A stretch of 64,000 bases of DNA from Aquanectria penicillioides. Lineage: Eukaryota; Ascomycota; Sordariomycetes; Hypocreales; Nectriaceae. The notes beneath the pieces were generated by a model that was not told where the DNA came from, ran no database searches, and saw nothing but the letters and a program-made list of their open reading frames with translations. This document shows, in pieces, positions 12,253 through 23,373 of the stretch; position 1 is the first letter of the stretch; each line of letters starts with the position of its first letter. The translations under genes and the position numbers were made by a program. The DNA lies in contig PYIU01000011.1 of assembly GCA_003415625.1 (NCBI GenBank), forward strand, positions 2,307,001 to 2,371,000, read 5' to 3'.

Positions 12253-12714
12253 TTACCTATCAGCCACGCCCAGATCCAAGCCAGTGTGTTCCAAGCTAGC
12301 CGAAGTGATTGGTGCGGAGGCAATCCGTCAATATCTGGGGATATCTGGGGAAGAATTCCCACATTCCTATTCGAGAATGTCGGGGCCGAGGTGATTACTG
12401 GAAGGCTGATGGCGGGGTAGCGAGGCTATCAAGATGCGGAGTGCTTTAGTCGTATTGCTAGTCTGTGAAATGGGAGCTATTTGATCACCGTGATTTATGA
12501 CATGAGACACTTTTGTGCATCCTATGTGCGTTGCGTCATGTGCTTAATCTGGAACGTAACCCTGCATTCCCCAATTTACAACTCCTGTCTCTCGCCCACC
12601 GCCATCACTCTACAACCATATCCCTCAAACATTTTACCCTCTCAAACTCAATTGGTCTCTACGCGGACCGAATAAAATTATTATTTTCTTCTTCGTAGTA
12701 GTGGTTTCTCACTG
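12253..12714. other. Intergenic, regulator promoter
   Basis: Separates the CoA ligase from the Zn2Cys6 gene. It holds a CCGAGG element (12386-12391), a short direct duplication of ATATCTGGGG near 12332-12350 and pyrimidine-rich sequence upstream of the start. No gene was seen. Confidence 0.5.
12386..12391 (+). promoter_or_regulatory. CCGAGG element, regulator's own promoter
   Basis: GGCCGAGGTGATT, about 325 bp before the start of the cluster's Zn2Cys6 regulator. This is compatible with autoregulation. Confidence 0.4.
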
Positions 12715-15597
12715 ATGACTTCCTCCAACCAGATAGTCTGCTCCGGAGTGCGGGGTCCTGAAGGACACTCCGTGACCCGCCCACGCGCTGCAAAAGCCTG
12801 CATTACGTGTCGACGACGCAAAGTTCGGTGTGATGTGACTCTGAGGGGCACGCCATGTACAAACTGCCACCTGGACAAGAAGGCTTGTGATGTTGTAGAT
12901 CGCGCTTCGAGGCGGTGAGTCGTTTCTGAGTTGAGACAGCTCCACCTCACGACCTGTTATTGACGATGTATCGAACAGCCGGCTACCTCGGAAAGAGGAC
13001 CTCGAACAAACTTCTACTTCTAGCTATTCACCTTTTGTCTTTCAGGACAGTGGCAGCCCAGATCTACATATGCCAGATTCCAACCCACTAACAGACTCGT
13101 TTGATCTATTCGAATCGAGGACCGACAGTGCCTCTGGTGACGGCGGTATTGATGGAGGAAGTCGCCCCTCAATCATCGAATTCGCGGACACCATTGAAGT
13201 TGCTAACAATGAGGGACCGAGTTCCCGCATCGATCTTATACAAGCCAATAGACGAATTTTAGGTGAGCAAAGTCTAACCAACCTTTCCAAATAAATTTAT
13301 TATTGACTCTTTATCGCAGAGCATGCAAATAATATAGACGCAGCTATAATCTTTCCAAATTCGGATACTCTAGCACTAACCCCAACAGTGGGTGGAAAAA
13401 GCAGCAAATCTTCTGTGATGAACTTCTCATCATGCCCCTTCCTTGCCATCTCCAACATCAACTCTCTAGCGCCTGAGGACCTTGCTTTTCTCGAAGCCAA
13501 ATGCTGCCTCACTATCCCTACGAAACCAATCATAGACGAATTTATACGCCAATACTTTCTCCATATACATCCATTCCTACCAATCCTTGATGAAGCGCAG
13601 TTTTGGAAGACCTATCAATGGGACCAACCTAGCCAATCCGGGGCCAAGTTCCCATTGCTGGTCTTCCAAGCGATGCTATTTGCTTCATGCAGCGTAAGTT
13701 ATCTCACCAGCGTCTGTACTGGAATGATAATCGAATCGTAACCTCGCAGTTGGTACCACCGACGGTTACTCAGGCATTGGGCTTTCCAAGCATGCGAACG
13801 GCACGATCGTCTCTATATCATAGAGCCAAGGTACCAATGAACCCTTGGAACCATGTCGTCAAAATCTAACAACATCATAAGCAACTTTACGACTTCTCGA
13901 CCGAGGCTTCGCCGGTAATTGTCGCACAAGCAGCACTGCTAATGACCTTTTGGTCGCCTTTGGAAGCGGAACCCAGCAAACCCAGTTCGATGTGGCTACG
14001 AGTTGCCGTTCATCATGCCGAGTGCGCAAGTGCCCATCGTGCATGGCATTGTTCGAATACGGATACATGCGCATCATTGACGGAACACGAGCCCCGAATG
14101 TTGAGAAGACTTTGGTGGTGCTGCATCATTCGCGACCGCTTCCTATCGCTTGGCATGAGACGGAGCATCCAAGTAACCAGTGCCTATCCAACACTACACA
14201 TGTCGGATTTCCAGAGCGAAATAGGCCAGTCCGAAGTTCACAGCTCAGAAACACAAATGTGCTTAATACGCATTCTTCTGCACACCATGAACCTGTGCAA
14301 CATCCTTACTGGTCTTCTCCGAATGTCTTCATTTGATGACAGAGCCGGCCCCTCGGAAAAAGATTTAAACAGGCTAGCAGACTATAGGTCAGCGCTTGAA
14401 AATTGGTTCGAAACTACCCAAGCCGAGTTTGCTCCCGTCACACAAGGGTGCAAGTTTCGCCAGCACTCTGTCATTGTTCACATGTACTTGATGTACATAT
14501 TTTATCAGTGAGAACCCCTTCACCAGGATCGAAGACATTTAGCTAACTACTGCTGGAATGAAGCGCATCACGTTCTATTCTGTCGCACCAAGAGGTACTC
14601 TTCAATTGCTATCGGGCCCACGCGGCGATCTGCTCTATGCCTAGCAATCATGGCCAAAGCAAAGAAGTCCATGAGGCCTCTCTCGGCCTCACAAATTGCC
14701 TCGGCGAGCTTATCCAGCTCGACCTTATTCGATATCTTCCTCTCAGCGTGTGAGTTTCACCCTCTTGGTGTTTTGCTGTCTGTATATTTATGTCTTAACA
14801 GTGTTGCTTTCATGGTGCTCCCTTTGTTTCTACATGTTCTAGACGTCAAACTTCTGTCGACTGGAAAATGCGCGGAAAATCCAACAACAGAAAACCAGGG
14901 CCTTCGGACCTTAATCGACGTGATGAAAACGTTCCAACCGCGTTATGACGGTGTTGAGTGGCTAAGCGATCTCGTCCACCATGTCGTCAATCTCGCTCAG
15001 CTAGACTCTACCGTGATGGCAGACCGATTAATCACAAACGGAGCTGACCTTATGACGCAGTATCCCAACATATACCTGCGCCTAACTCTAACCATTGACT
15101 TGAGTTTGAACCGCGTGAAAATTTCGAGGGACAGGGATTTCCCTGCAGTCTTAAGGGACGCTCTGAATCCCGTACTAAGCCTTCCACACGGTCTAGAGCC
15201 GGAAGCCGATGTCGCATCTCAAACCTTGGACAAGTCAGACTGCAGTGCTAGGGCATCAAATGAAGCTAATGACCCAGAGCTATGCGATCAAAGGGGCGAA
15301 GATATGCCTATCCCCATTGTCACTGACGACTTTCTAATCACAGGGGATGTATTGAGCGCGAATCTTGAAGGAGAAGATATTGGCCATGTGCTTTTCAATG
15401 ACATACTCTTCGAGTCGCCAGGGGAAACGGGGTCAGTTGATCAACCTGATGGACCGGATACTTCCAGCCAACATCCTGGTGCCCAGGCATCCATGGAGCA
15501 ACTCGATGCGTTGTTCAACATTTGCAACGCCTTGGATATTGAAGCTAATGGTAACGAGTTTGTCAATCCCGCCATAATGGAAGTTAGCTTGGAATAA
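12715..15597 (+). CDS. Zn(II)2Cys6 activator, CTF1/FarA-like
   Basis: A multi-exon fungal transcription factor. The zinc cluster is in exon 1: RAAKACITCRRRKVRCD, then CTNCHLDKKAC. This closely resembles the cutinase transcription factor 1/FarA group, which controls fatty-acid and cutin-monomer catabolism. Introns at about 12913-12979, 13262-13319, 13693-13749, 13829-13881, 14510-14566 and 14749-14802 all join in frame. The fungal-specific domain includes CLTIPTKPIIDEFIRQYFLHIHPFLP and LRRLWWCCIIRDRFLSLGMRR. The C-terminal part is acidic, as in activation regions. It lies between the CoA ligase and the crotonase, so it is the likely pathway-specific regulator of cluster A. Its probable binding core, CCGAGG, occurs in all cluster promoters, including its own. 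Confidence 0.87.
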
Positions 15598-15723
15598 AAA
15601 GGAGTCAGCTAAACTCCAGACTCTATTCACTTTCGCAAATTTGCCTCGCACTAGAGATGATGTTTGAAAGGTCAAATGAACTTTATGCTAATGCTAGGTA
15701 CAACACAGGTGATCCTGGCGACT

Positions 15724-16527
15724 TTACAGCTTTCCTAGCCTTTCAGTGGCCTTCGGGCGCTTCTCCTTAATCCGCTTTATTCCCTCGGCCGCCAACTTAG
15801 CAAAAAGGGGCCGGGCCAGCAGATCATTGGTGAACCTGGTCTCGTAGTAGGTAGCCCCGACGTGGTCCATGTTTGGCACGCGGAGAGCCATCTCCTTCAG
15901 GTTTACGGCAAGCTCGGATCCTCTTTCTGCAATATGCTTTGCCAATGTCAAGGATGTTTCGAACAACTTGCCCTCGGGCGTCAATTCATCCACCAACCCG
16001 ACACGGTACGCTTCCTCAGCTCCCATAGGGTCGCCAGTGAAGAGGAGGCGCTTTGCTCGCTGGAAATTCATCTTACGGAACATGGGATGCGTCATCGGGT
16101 TCAGTCCGTATTTCACCTGGCTCGCTGCAAACGCAGCGTTTCGAGATGCCACCGTGATGTCGGTCATGTTGGCGATGTCCATTCCGTACCCAGGACACAG
16201 CCCCGCCACGGCGCAGATTGTCGGCTTTGGGTAGTCGTATACCGTTATCATCAGCTTAAGCGCAATGTCGGAGAAGGCCTGGCGATCTTCGCCGCCAGTG
16301 CTTTCCAGGATATCAATGGCCCAGCCGGAGCTGAAGTATTTCTCGTTTCCGTAGAGCAGAATGCAGGCCACTCGTTTGTCTTCTTTGTATTCATCAAGGA
16401 CCTTGAGCATGTCATGGTGGACTTGCCATCCAAGGGTATTGCGTTTTTGAGGATAGTTGATTTGAACAACGGCTACACCTTCGTCAATCCATGTGTTGAC
16501 AGTTTCGAGTTTTCTTAGTGCATCCAT
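15724..16527 (-). CDS. Crotonase / enoyl-CoA hydratase-isomerase family, atypical active site
   Basis: A 267-residue intronless crotonase. It has YFSSGWAIDIL (oxyanion-hole region), AVAGLCPGYGMDIANMTDITVAS, FAASQVKYGLNP and the helix LLFTGDPMGAEEAYRVGLVDEL. In true hydratases two glutamates do the chemistry, in GGGCE and in the FGxPE motif. Here the matching positions read GYGMD and AASQ, so Asp and Gln replace them. The protein may therefore be an isomerase, a lyase or a non-hydratase acting on an acyl-CoA. It ends RLGKL, a weak peroxisomal PTS1-like tripeptide (GKL), the same ending as the neighbouring dehydrogenase. Its promoter carries CCGAGG. Transcribed toward the regulator gene. Confidence 0.85.
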   Translation of the reverse strand: MDALRKLETVNTWIDEGVAVVQINYPQKRNTLGWQVHHDMLKVLDEYKEDKRVACILLYGNEKYFSSGWAIDILESTGGEDRQAFSDIALKLMITVYDYPKPTICAVAGLCPGYGMDIANMTDITVASRNAAFAASQVKYGLNPMTHPMFRKMNFQRAKRLLFTGDPMGAEEAYRVGLVDELTPEGKLFETSLTLAKHIAERGSELAVNLKEMALRVPNMDHVGATYYETRFTNDLLARPLFAKLAAEGIKRIKEKRPKATERLGKL

Positions 16528-16807
16528 TGTAAACGAATTTTCTGAGAGTGTTGATTATTGTGTTGTTATGCTGTGCTATGCTGGTATTTGAACGCCTCGA
16601 TGGAGAATTCTTATAGCTGCACTTTCCAAACACCAGTGCATCAGGAGCCTGTACAGAGGTACGCAGCTAGACAGGGTTCGGCTCATCGTACCAATGTTGC
16701 ATTCAGTGCAGAAAGGACCATAGATTTTACCAGAAACCTCGGCATTAACTTTGAATTGGTGTAGACTATCCAGCCAATAACGTCGCCAGCATAGGTTCCC
16801 AAAATCC

Positions 16808-16813
16808 CCGAGG
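16808..16813 (+). promoter_or_regulatory. CCGAGG element, crotonase promoter
   Basis: CCCCGAGGTGTG, about 280 bp upstream of the crotonase start. It is a candidate site for the cluster's CTF1-like regulator. Confidence 0.45.
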
Positions 16814-17312
16814 TGTGACACAAGGTGTTGTACACCATTTCAAGTCATCCTACAGTGCGAAATAAAATGTCAGCTTCACCAGTTTCGGACCGAGCCTCGT
16901 ATGGCATGGATTCCGTTAGCCTTGGTACATCTGGGTTACAGGGCGCACAACAGGTAGGTAAGTTAATGGCTGGGAATAGCGCGTTTGACTACGAGGGACG
17001 ACATACCTTGGCAGCCTTTCTAATCAGTAATCACCGAAATAATAGTTCTCATGGATCAGAGTACTGAAACGGATATTAGAAGCGAGGTAGGATCAAATTG
17101 ACCCGTTATAAGCATTATACAGATAATAAAGAGCATTATAGTACAACAGACATTGGCCAGTAATTACGGATTCACTGGATGTATGCGCCAGGAATTTAGT
17201 TTAATGAATGTACCTTAGGTTACTATGCGAATATGGTGCACAGGAACCTCCCCTCTGACCGACGCAAATAGGCTTCATTCTAGACCGCTTACCCCCCTTT
17301 TCATAGATGACA

Positions 17313-17324
17313 CCAGCCTCGGCT
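17313..17324 (-). promoter_or_regulatory. CCGAGG element, acyl-CoA dehydrogenase promoter
   Basis: The reverse strand reads AGCCGAGGCTGG, identical over 12 bp to the site at 8759-8770. It lies about 230 bp before the acyl-CoA dehydrogenase start. Confidence 0.55.
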
Positions 17325-17553
17325 TTTGGGGCTTGGGGTACATGGATTCCCAGGGTAGTGATGTTTAATTCGCCTCTGCTATTTCTCCAGTCGCAGGCCA
17401 TGGTGTCACATTGTGGGCATCTCAACCACATCCAGCCGATCGCATCTCACTGTGATATAGTCAGCTGATTGCACTTATTTCTGTCAATGGCTCCAAACAC
17501 TATTCTTTTCAAAGGATAACTTCAATACATTACCCCCTAATTCTTTCAACACG

Positions 17554-19012
17554 ATGCCTTCCGTGCCTTTCTCTGACGCACCATGGCTCACCGGTGTGCC
17601 ATCACCGTATTATAGCGACTCTCACCGAAAGTGGCAGCAAACATGTCGCTCCTTCATTGAGCCAAAGTTCAGAGATGCGCTAGATTGGCAACAAGCTGGT
17701 CAAACACCTCCAGATTTGTTTTCCGCATTTGCCCAAGCCGGCTTCTTGGTCCCGTGCCTCCCGGCACCGCTACCAGTAACGCAACTGGAATCTGTTGGCA
17801 TCACAGAGCTCCCCGGAGGGTTAAGAATTCGGGATTTCGACTACTTTCACCACCTCATATACACAACTGAGGCGAGCTTCTCACAGTTATTCACTGTCCT
17901 TTATACCTGCTAACATTTGCCTTAGCTCTTCCGATGTGGACTATGGGGTCCAGCCTCCATCATAACCCCAGGAGTGGGCTTCGGCCTCCCTCCGATATAC
18001 AACCATGGAAGCGAAGAGCTTCAAAAACGACTCCTTCCTGAATTGTTTTCCGGTCACAAGCGGGCATGTATTGCTATCACCGAACCGAGTGGAGGCTCTG
18101 ATGTCGCAAACCTTGAGACGACTGCCGTGAAGACTGCGGATGGTAGACACTACGTAGTAAATGGCTCCAAAAAGTGGTAAGTTTACAACCTGTTTATTTG
18201 ATTTCATAATTAATGTTGAAAGGATCTCGACAGGAATATGGGCAGACTACGCCACCACTGGGGTTAGAACCGGTGGGCCGGGGCCAGGTGGCTTGTCCCT
18301 TCTTGTGATCCCTCTGAAGAATACACCAGGTGTCACATGTCGGAAAATGTCAATCTCTGGGGGCAGTATCGGGGGATCGGCTTTCATTACATTTGAGGAC
18401 GTCCTAGTTGATGTCAATAATGTGCTAGGAGAAGAGTCCCAAGGATTCAAGTACATCTTGACCAACTTTAACCATGAGCGTCTCGGTGTCGCCATTTGCT
18501 CGACTATGCAGTCTAGAAAGCTTCTAAGCACTGCTTTCGAATACGTACGAAAACGAGAGGCATTTGGAAAGCCCTTGATTGATCAGCCACTGGTCCGGCA
18601 CAGGCTCGCATCAGCTGGGGCTGATCTTGAGGCACAATGGTCTTGGTTGGAGAGCCTGACCTACTCGATGAATAATCTTAGCAAAAGGGACGCAGACCGG
18701 CTTCTCGGGGGTCAAACAGCACTGAACAAGGTCCGTGCTGGTAAGCTGCTCGCCCAATGTGTTGAGCAGGCCCAACTTCTCCTTGGTGGGAATAGCGTCA
18801 CTTTGACCGGTCAAGGCGCGTTAGTTGAAAGTAAGTATCTTCCTCATCTTATCGTAATATGTTCTAATAGTATATTAGTGATTGCTCGTGAGGTTTATTT
18901 ATCACGTATACCAGCAGGTTCAGAGGATATTCTTTTAGATATGGGAATTAGACAACTGCTGAAGCTGTACCAAGCCGAGCTCAAGGCTTCGGGGTCGAGA
19001 GGCAAGCTGTGA
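17554..19012 (+). CDS. Acyl-CoA dehydrogenase
   Basis: A flavin-dependent acyl-CoA dehydrogenase, the first oxidation step of a beta-oxidation-type route. It starts at ATG 17554. The exon ending near 17871 (DYFHHLIYTTE) joins LFRCGLWGPASIITPG through a 54 nt intron with GC donor (GCGAGC) and an upstream CTAAC branch point; no canonical donor gives a usable join. Further introns lie at about 18178-18233 and 18832-18891. Visible signatures: ACIAITEPSGGSDVANL (FAD/substrate motif), GSKKW, FNHERLGVA, FEYVRKREAFGKPL and SRIPAGSEDILLDMGIRQ, as in fungal homologues. The C-terminus is SGSRGKL, again a GKL PTS1-like tripeptide. Its promoter holds CCTCGG, and the neighbouring crotonase is divergently transcribed. 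Confidence 0.86.
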
Positions 19013-20071
19013 AGACTAGTATGATTCGCAACGTCCTGCACGTGTATCGCAGCTTTAGATTGAATTCATTACCGAACTATGCTTACCCGCCAAATTCATT
19101 TTACCATTTTCTGTTGACGCTGCAATGATTCAAGTCTTATTAATTGCATTATCTTCAACGTAGATGACTAACCAGAGTTAGCACTACCCTAGACAAGAGG
19201 ATTGACAGATCAACACAACTACATAAGAAATTTAGGACTTATTGGACTATTTATCATAGCGAAATGTAAAAAGCATACTCTCCGAGATCAACTAAGAATG
19301 GTTAATTAAGCTAGGATCCCGTATATGTGCACACTAAAGAATAACACTGCAATGCTATAATATCTCCAATTTCTAAGTCAAATTTTTACACTACTTTATC
19401 AGCGTCAATGAACGAGAACTTGTCAATCCAAGGAACTGTCGCGCAAAACAACACGTGTCTGGCGAAAGAATGCTCATCGCTTTGTCCTCCAAGTATACCT
19501 ACTCCCCTGTACAATATGCATTGCATCATATTACTTCACACCGGACTCGCCGGACGTTGTCGTCAACTGATGACAGGCTGAATTATTGTTGTTTGTGGGG
19601 GCTGCAGCGAGGCAGCCTGTTGCTGACCGTAGTGACGCCACGGTTCAGGGCTTAGAAACCTCTCAGTGTAGCACTTGGCAAATGAAATATCATTGTCTGG
19701 CAGACCACGAAACACTGAACACAAGTGCAAAATTGGGGGCCGTTGGTCAATAGAGAAACTGCCACAATCAATAACCCTAGTCTAGCTGAGTCGAAACACT
19801 GGTCTCCCCCGTCGTAATTCTCGGGTTGATGTTTGGTGGGGGCCAAACGAGCCAAACGTGACGCGCCCGGGTCCCTGCAACGACACGTGTGTTCATGGGT
19901 CAGCATGTCCATCCACGATTTAATCGCAAGAGCCTCGTGGAGAAGAGATTTTGCCCGAAAGCTCTCTGTCTCTAACCGGATTAAATCGCCACCAATGCCG
20001 CTAGAAACGGAAGCAGACGAGCGAGCTATCGGGAACCGTTTTGTCCAGCCCTGGCAGATGCCGCGATCGCC
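19013..20071. other. Intergenic, AT-rich
   Basis: About 1 kb between cluster A and the HET gene, AT-rich between roughly 19130 and 19400. No coding or repeat structure was recognised. Confidence 0.5.
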
Positions 20072-20096
20072 ATGGATCCGCAGCAACAACAACAGC

Positions 20097-20160
<64 letters not shown>

Positions 20161-22456
20161 GCAGCAACAACAACAGCGGAATGCCCTTCACATGAGGCCC
20201 GGGCCTCAGAGCGGCTTCCCTGGACCTCAGTACTGGCCGGCAGCAGGCAATCATGCCATTCAACAAGTCCAGATGCAACTGCTCGTTGCGGATCGCGCAA
20301 ATAGCAGCCCGGCGCAGAATCCCGGGACCGTTGCGGGAAACACGGCCGTCTCGCCGCGGCCTCAGCCGCAACCGCATCCGCAATCTCGGCAGACGCCGGC
20401 GCCCGGAAGAGCTTCCCCAGGCCCTCAATATTGGCCTGGAGCCGGCAATCATGTCTTGAATCCAGCCCAGTCTGTTATGCACATTCGACATGCACCAAGC
20501 AAGGCCTCACCGCAGAATGCAAGTCCAGTGCCTCAACCGGCGGTTCCGCCCGTTACCCAGGGCTTTCCGTATCGCACCATGTCTCCATCCCAAAGCTTGA
20601 ACAAGATCCGTCTTCTTCAGATCTTGCCACCAACTCATCTCACAAGCCCAATTGAATCAAAGCTCAGCGTCTGTGATTTTCCGGCTTGTCCGGAATACGT
20701 TGCTCTCTCTTATGCCTGGGGATCTGATTCGACGAAATCCTCAATCACGGTGGACGGTAGTGAGCTACGCGTTACGCCTAACCTCGTCGCTGCCCTCAAA
20801 CAGGTTCGAAGTAATTTGAGCGCGTCAACTTACCTTTGGGTCGATTCAATTTGCATCAATCAATCTGATACAACTGAGAAATCGTATGTCGTGCAGCACA
20901 TGGGCGCCATCTTTAAACAGGCCGCATCTGTTTACGCATGGCTGGGTGGATCCCTGCCCAACTCGCCGCACTGCCACGGTGATGATGTTCTCCAACAGCT
21001 CTCCGTTCTGGGCAACCAGTTTTGGGAGGCAGTTCCCAACAAGGAGCAGATTAGAGACGAGCTCGTCATGAGATACATCCTGATCAAGTGTTGGCCAGCA
21101 ATAACAAACATCTTTGCCAAGCCAATAGAACAAGGAGGGTTCTTGACACCCGCGTATGAGGCACTCTGCCAACGCGAATACTGGACGCGAATATGGGTCC
21201 TCCAAGAGGTGCATCTCGCAAAGGAGCTCGACTTTCACATTGGAAATCAGAAAATTTCCCGAAGAACACTCGCTGGCGCATTTGCCCTGTTGCAAGCTTT
21301 TCGAAAGCACGTTCTTGCCACTGCCTCTCGCGAACAGATCTTGGACATTCCCATTTTGTGTCACTTTCTCTACGAGGTGATTCCGTTCCCACAGATGCAC
21401 CGGCTCGTTTTGTACACGTCGCTCTATCCTCCCGAGATCTTGTCCCTCCGAATTGCCATGACAAACTTTTGCATCAAGAACTCAACCTCTGGTGCGCGGG
21501 CAACTGATCCCAGGGACATGGTCTACGGGCTGCTTGGATTTGCTACGGAAGGCGAAAGAGAGTACCTTGTGCCTACTTACAATGTCGGAGTCTGCGATGC
21601 CTATCAATCCATGACTCAGGCTTTTCTCACAAACGGATGGACGGACGTGTTGGCTTGGGCACAGGGGCCAGGAAAACAACTCCAAGGACTCCCGACGTGG
21701 GCACCAGACTTTTCAGGAACGATACACGAAACAATGTGCAGCAAATTCCAGGCTAAGGGCTGGTTGCCGAGGTTTAACGCCAGTGGAAACACTGAGTTGA
21801 ACAACGGAGGGAGGTCATGGACTCCAACTGTCCTTTCTTTGGCCGGTCTCAGTCTAGACACTATCGGCAAGGTTGGAACCGCTTCGCCGCTTGTCGATGG
21901 ATCCAGCAACGGCGGGTTATCTGGGGGCCGGGTCATGGCCCCAATGGCCCAAATAATTCGATTCCTGCACGAGGCACAAACATTCCACTTGGAAATAGAG
22001 GAAAAAACGGCTCGTAGTCCACCAGTCATTCAGGTGACTAACCGCCAAGAGGCAAAGTGGAGGGTGCCTGTGGCTGATCAAATCACTACCCAGACTGGTC
22101 TCGAAAGATGCCAATCTGATCACGTGGAGAATTACAGGCTGGCTCTGACATCTCTCAAGGCAAACATTGAGAAAGGGGAGCCAATTCCAGATGAAGCTCG
22201 GCAATACATTGACGGGGTGTTGCTCAACAAGAATAAGCAGCTCTTCATCACCGAAAGCGGAATTTTAGGGCTTGGACCAGCGGATATGAAACCAGGGGAC
22301 AAAGTTGTTGTCTTCTATGGGTTCCAAGCTCCATATGTTCTTCGTCCTGCGCTGGGTACCGCGTTTTCCCTGGTTGGAGAAGGGTATGTTTATGGTATTA
22401 TGGACGGAGAATTCGTCAATTCTGGACGAGAACCTGAGGCGTTTTATTTGGTATAG
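20072..22456 (+). CDS. HET-domain protein with N-terminal polyglutamine tract
   Basis: A 794-residue intronless protein. After MDP comes an uninterrupted run of 32 Gln (residues 4-35), then about 150 residues rich in Gln/Pro/Ser containing two similar blocks (GPQYWPAAGNH and GPQYWPGAGNH). The HET (heterokaryon incompatibility) domain starts near residue 208 with EYVALSYAWGS, followed by LWVDSICINQSD and YAWLG. Further on are the usual RIWVLQE and DPRDMVYGLLG motifs. HET proteins trigger non-self recognition and cell death in filamentous fungi, often with polymorphic partners. The Gln tract suggests an aggregation- or interaction-prone N-terminus. The start at 20072 has a good context (GCCATGG). 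No partner gene was recognised beside it. Confidence 0.85.
20081..20176 (+). repeat. (CAA/CAG)n microsatellite coding polyGln
   Basis: 32 consecutive CAA or CAG codons, almost all CAA. This is a slippage-prone triplet repeat within the HET gene and likely length-polymorphic between isolates. Confidence 0.9.
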
Positions 22457-23373
22457 CCTGTTTGGATTCGGTTTGACTTTTTTTTTTTTTTTTGGCACAG
22501 CATTTCCACCATGAGCAAAGCTCACCTTGTATAAGTAATGTATTGAGGAATAAGAGTCAGTATGACAGCAATGTCAATTGATTATCAACTAATCAAGAGT
22601 CAGGGTTGCCAATGACCTAATGGATTCAAGTTATATGGGGAGATAGAAGGGAGAAGCTTGTTGGCTTGATGCCTTGTCAACAAATATTCACAGTCTGTGA
22701 TAGTTGAAAACACTGCGAAGAAGTTCAATATAAGCTGAAAATGTTATTAGATGTCTACCGAGACCTGCAGCGACTCTGCAAGAGCTTCTCAGTCAGTCCA
22801 TGAGCTGATGCCTAGTAGAATCGCGTTCCGTATTCTTTCGAGTAATCGGTATCTAATAACTATAGTACTGCCTACCAGTAAAACAACCATCCACTCGATT
22901 CGTGTCTGCCTTCACGTGGGGCTGGAGGTGGAGTGTGTCAGCTTATGGGACGACTTCATGCACTCCGCGCACAGTATTTCCCAAGTGAGCCGTAGTTACT
23001 TGGCACCGCCTCAGCTTGCGTCAGCTGTTGCTAAGGAAGAGCTGCGGAGCTATTGGTGGCCTTATACAATTTACTGATGTTTGATTGGCCTCTTGCGCAG
23101 AGACAACAGTGATAGGTCTTTGATCGCCATTCTCAGTCTGTTCCGCCGCTCATTGAGTTCACAATGAAGCTTAGCGGAGATTCATTAATCGGCCAACCCG
23201 AGGGCGTTCTCATGCCTTTCACATTTATAAGCGACTTCTTCTCAATAATCCATTCCATGTTTCTCACTTGCAACAAAAGACAGCAATTCAAAAAAGACTA
23301 TCAAGAGTACAGTGGCTCACTATATTACCAACCACTTCAACAATCCCTATTACTATCCGACCTAACAGCAATC
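22457..23373. other. Intergenic, with poly-T run
   Basis: The 3' flank of the HET gene, including a poly-T run of about 16 near 22479-22494, then the promoter of the next gene. Only short unsupported frames are present. Confidence 0.45.

Larger units (their letters stand above)
16528..17553. other. Divergent promoter of crotonase and acyl-CoA dehydrogenase
   Basis: A 1 kb region with the two outward-facing cluster genes at its ends. It carries CCGAGG near each gene (16808-16813 and 17313-17324). No gene was supported inside it. Confidence 0.5.

Noticed and set aside
15862..16518. 218-residue forward frame opposite the crotonase
   Set aside because: Antisense shadow of a well-supported coding frame.
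6427..19012. Cluster A as a host-selective toxin side-chain cluster of the Alternaria AK/AF type
   Set aside because: Ligase, hydratase and P450 genes are shared in kind, but no polyketide synthase, esterase or enoyl reductase is seen, and the dehydrogenase, thioesterase and CTF1-like regulator fit catabolism better.
19130..19400. AT-rich stretch as a RIP-mutated transposon
   Set aside because: No repeat copy, terminal repeat or degenerate transposase frame could be seen.
20081..20176. Reverse-strand poly-Leu/poly-Val frames across the CAA repeat
   Set aside because: Translation artefacts of the triplet repeat; the forward frame continues into a HET domain.
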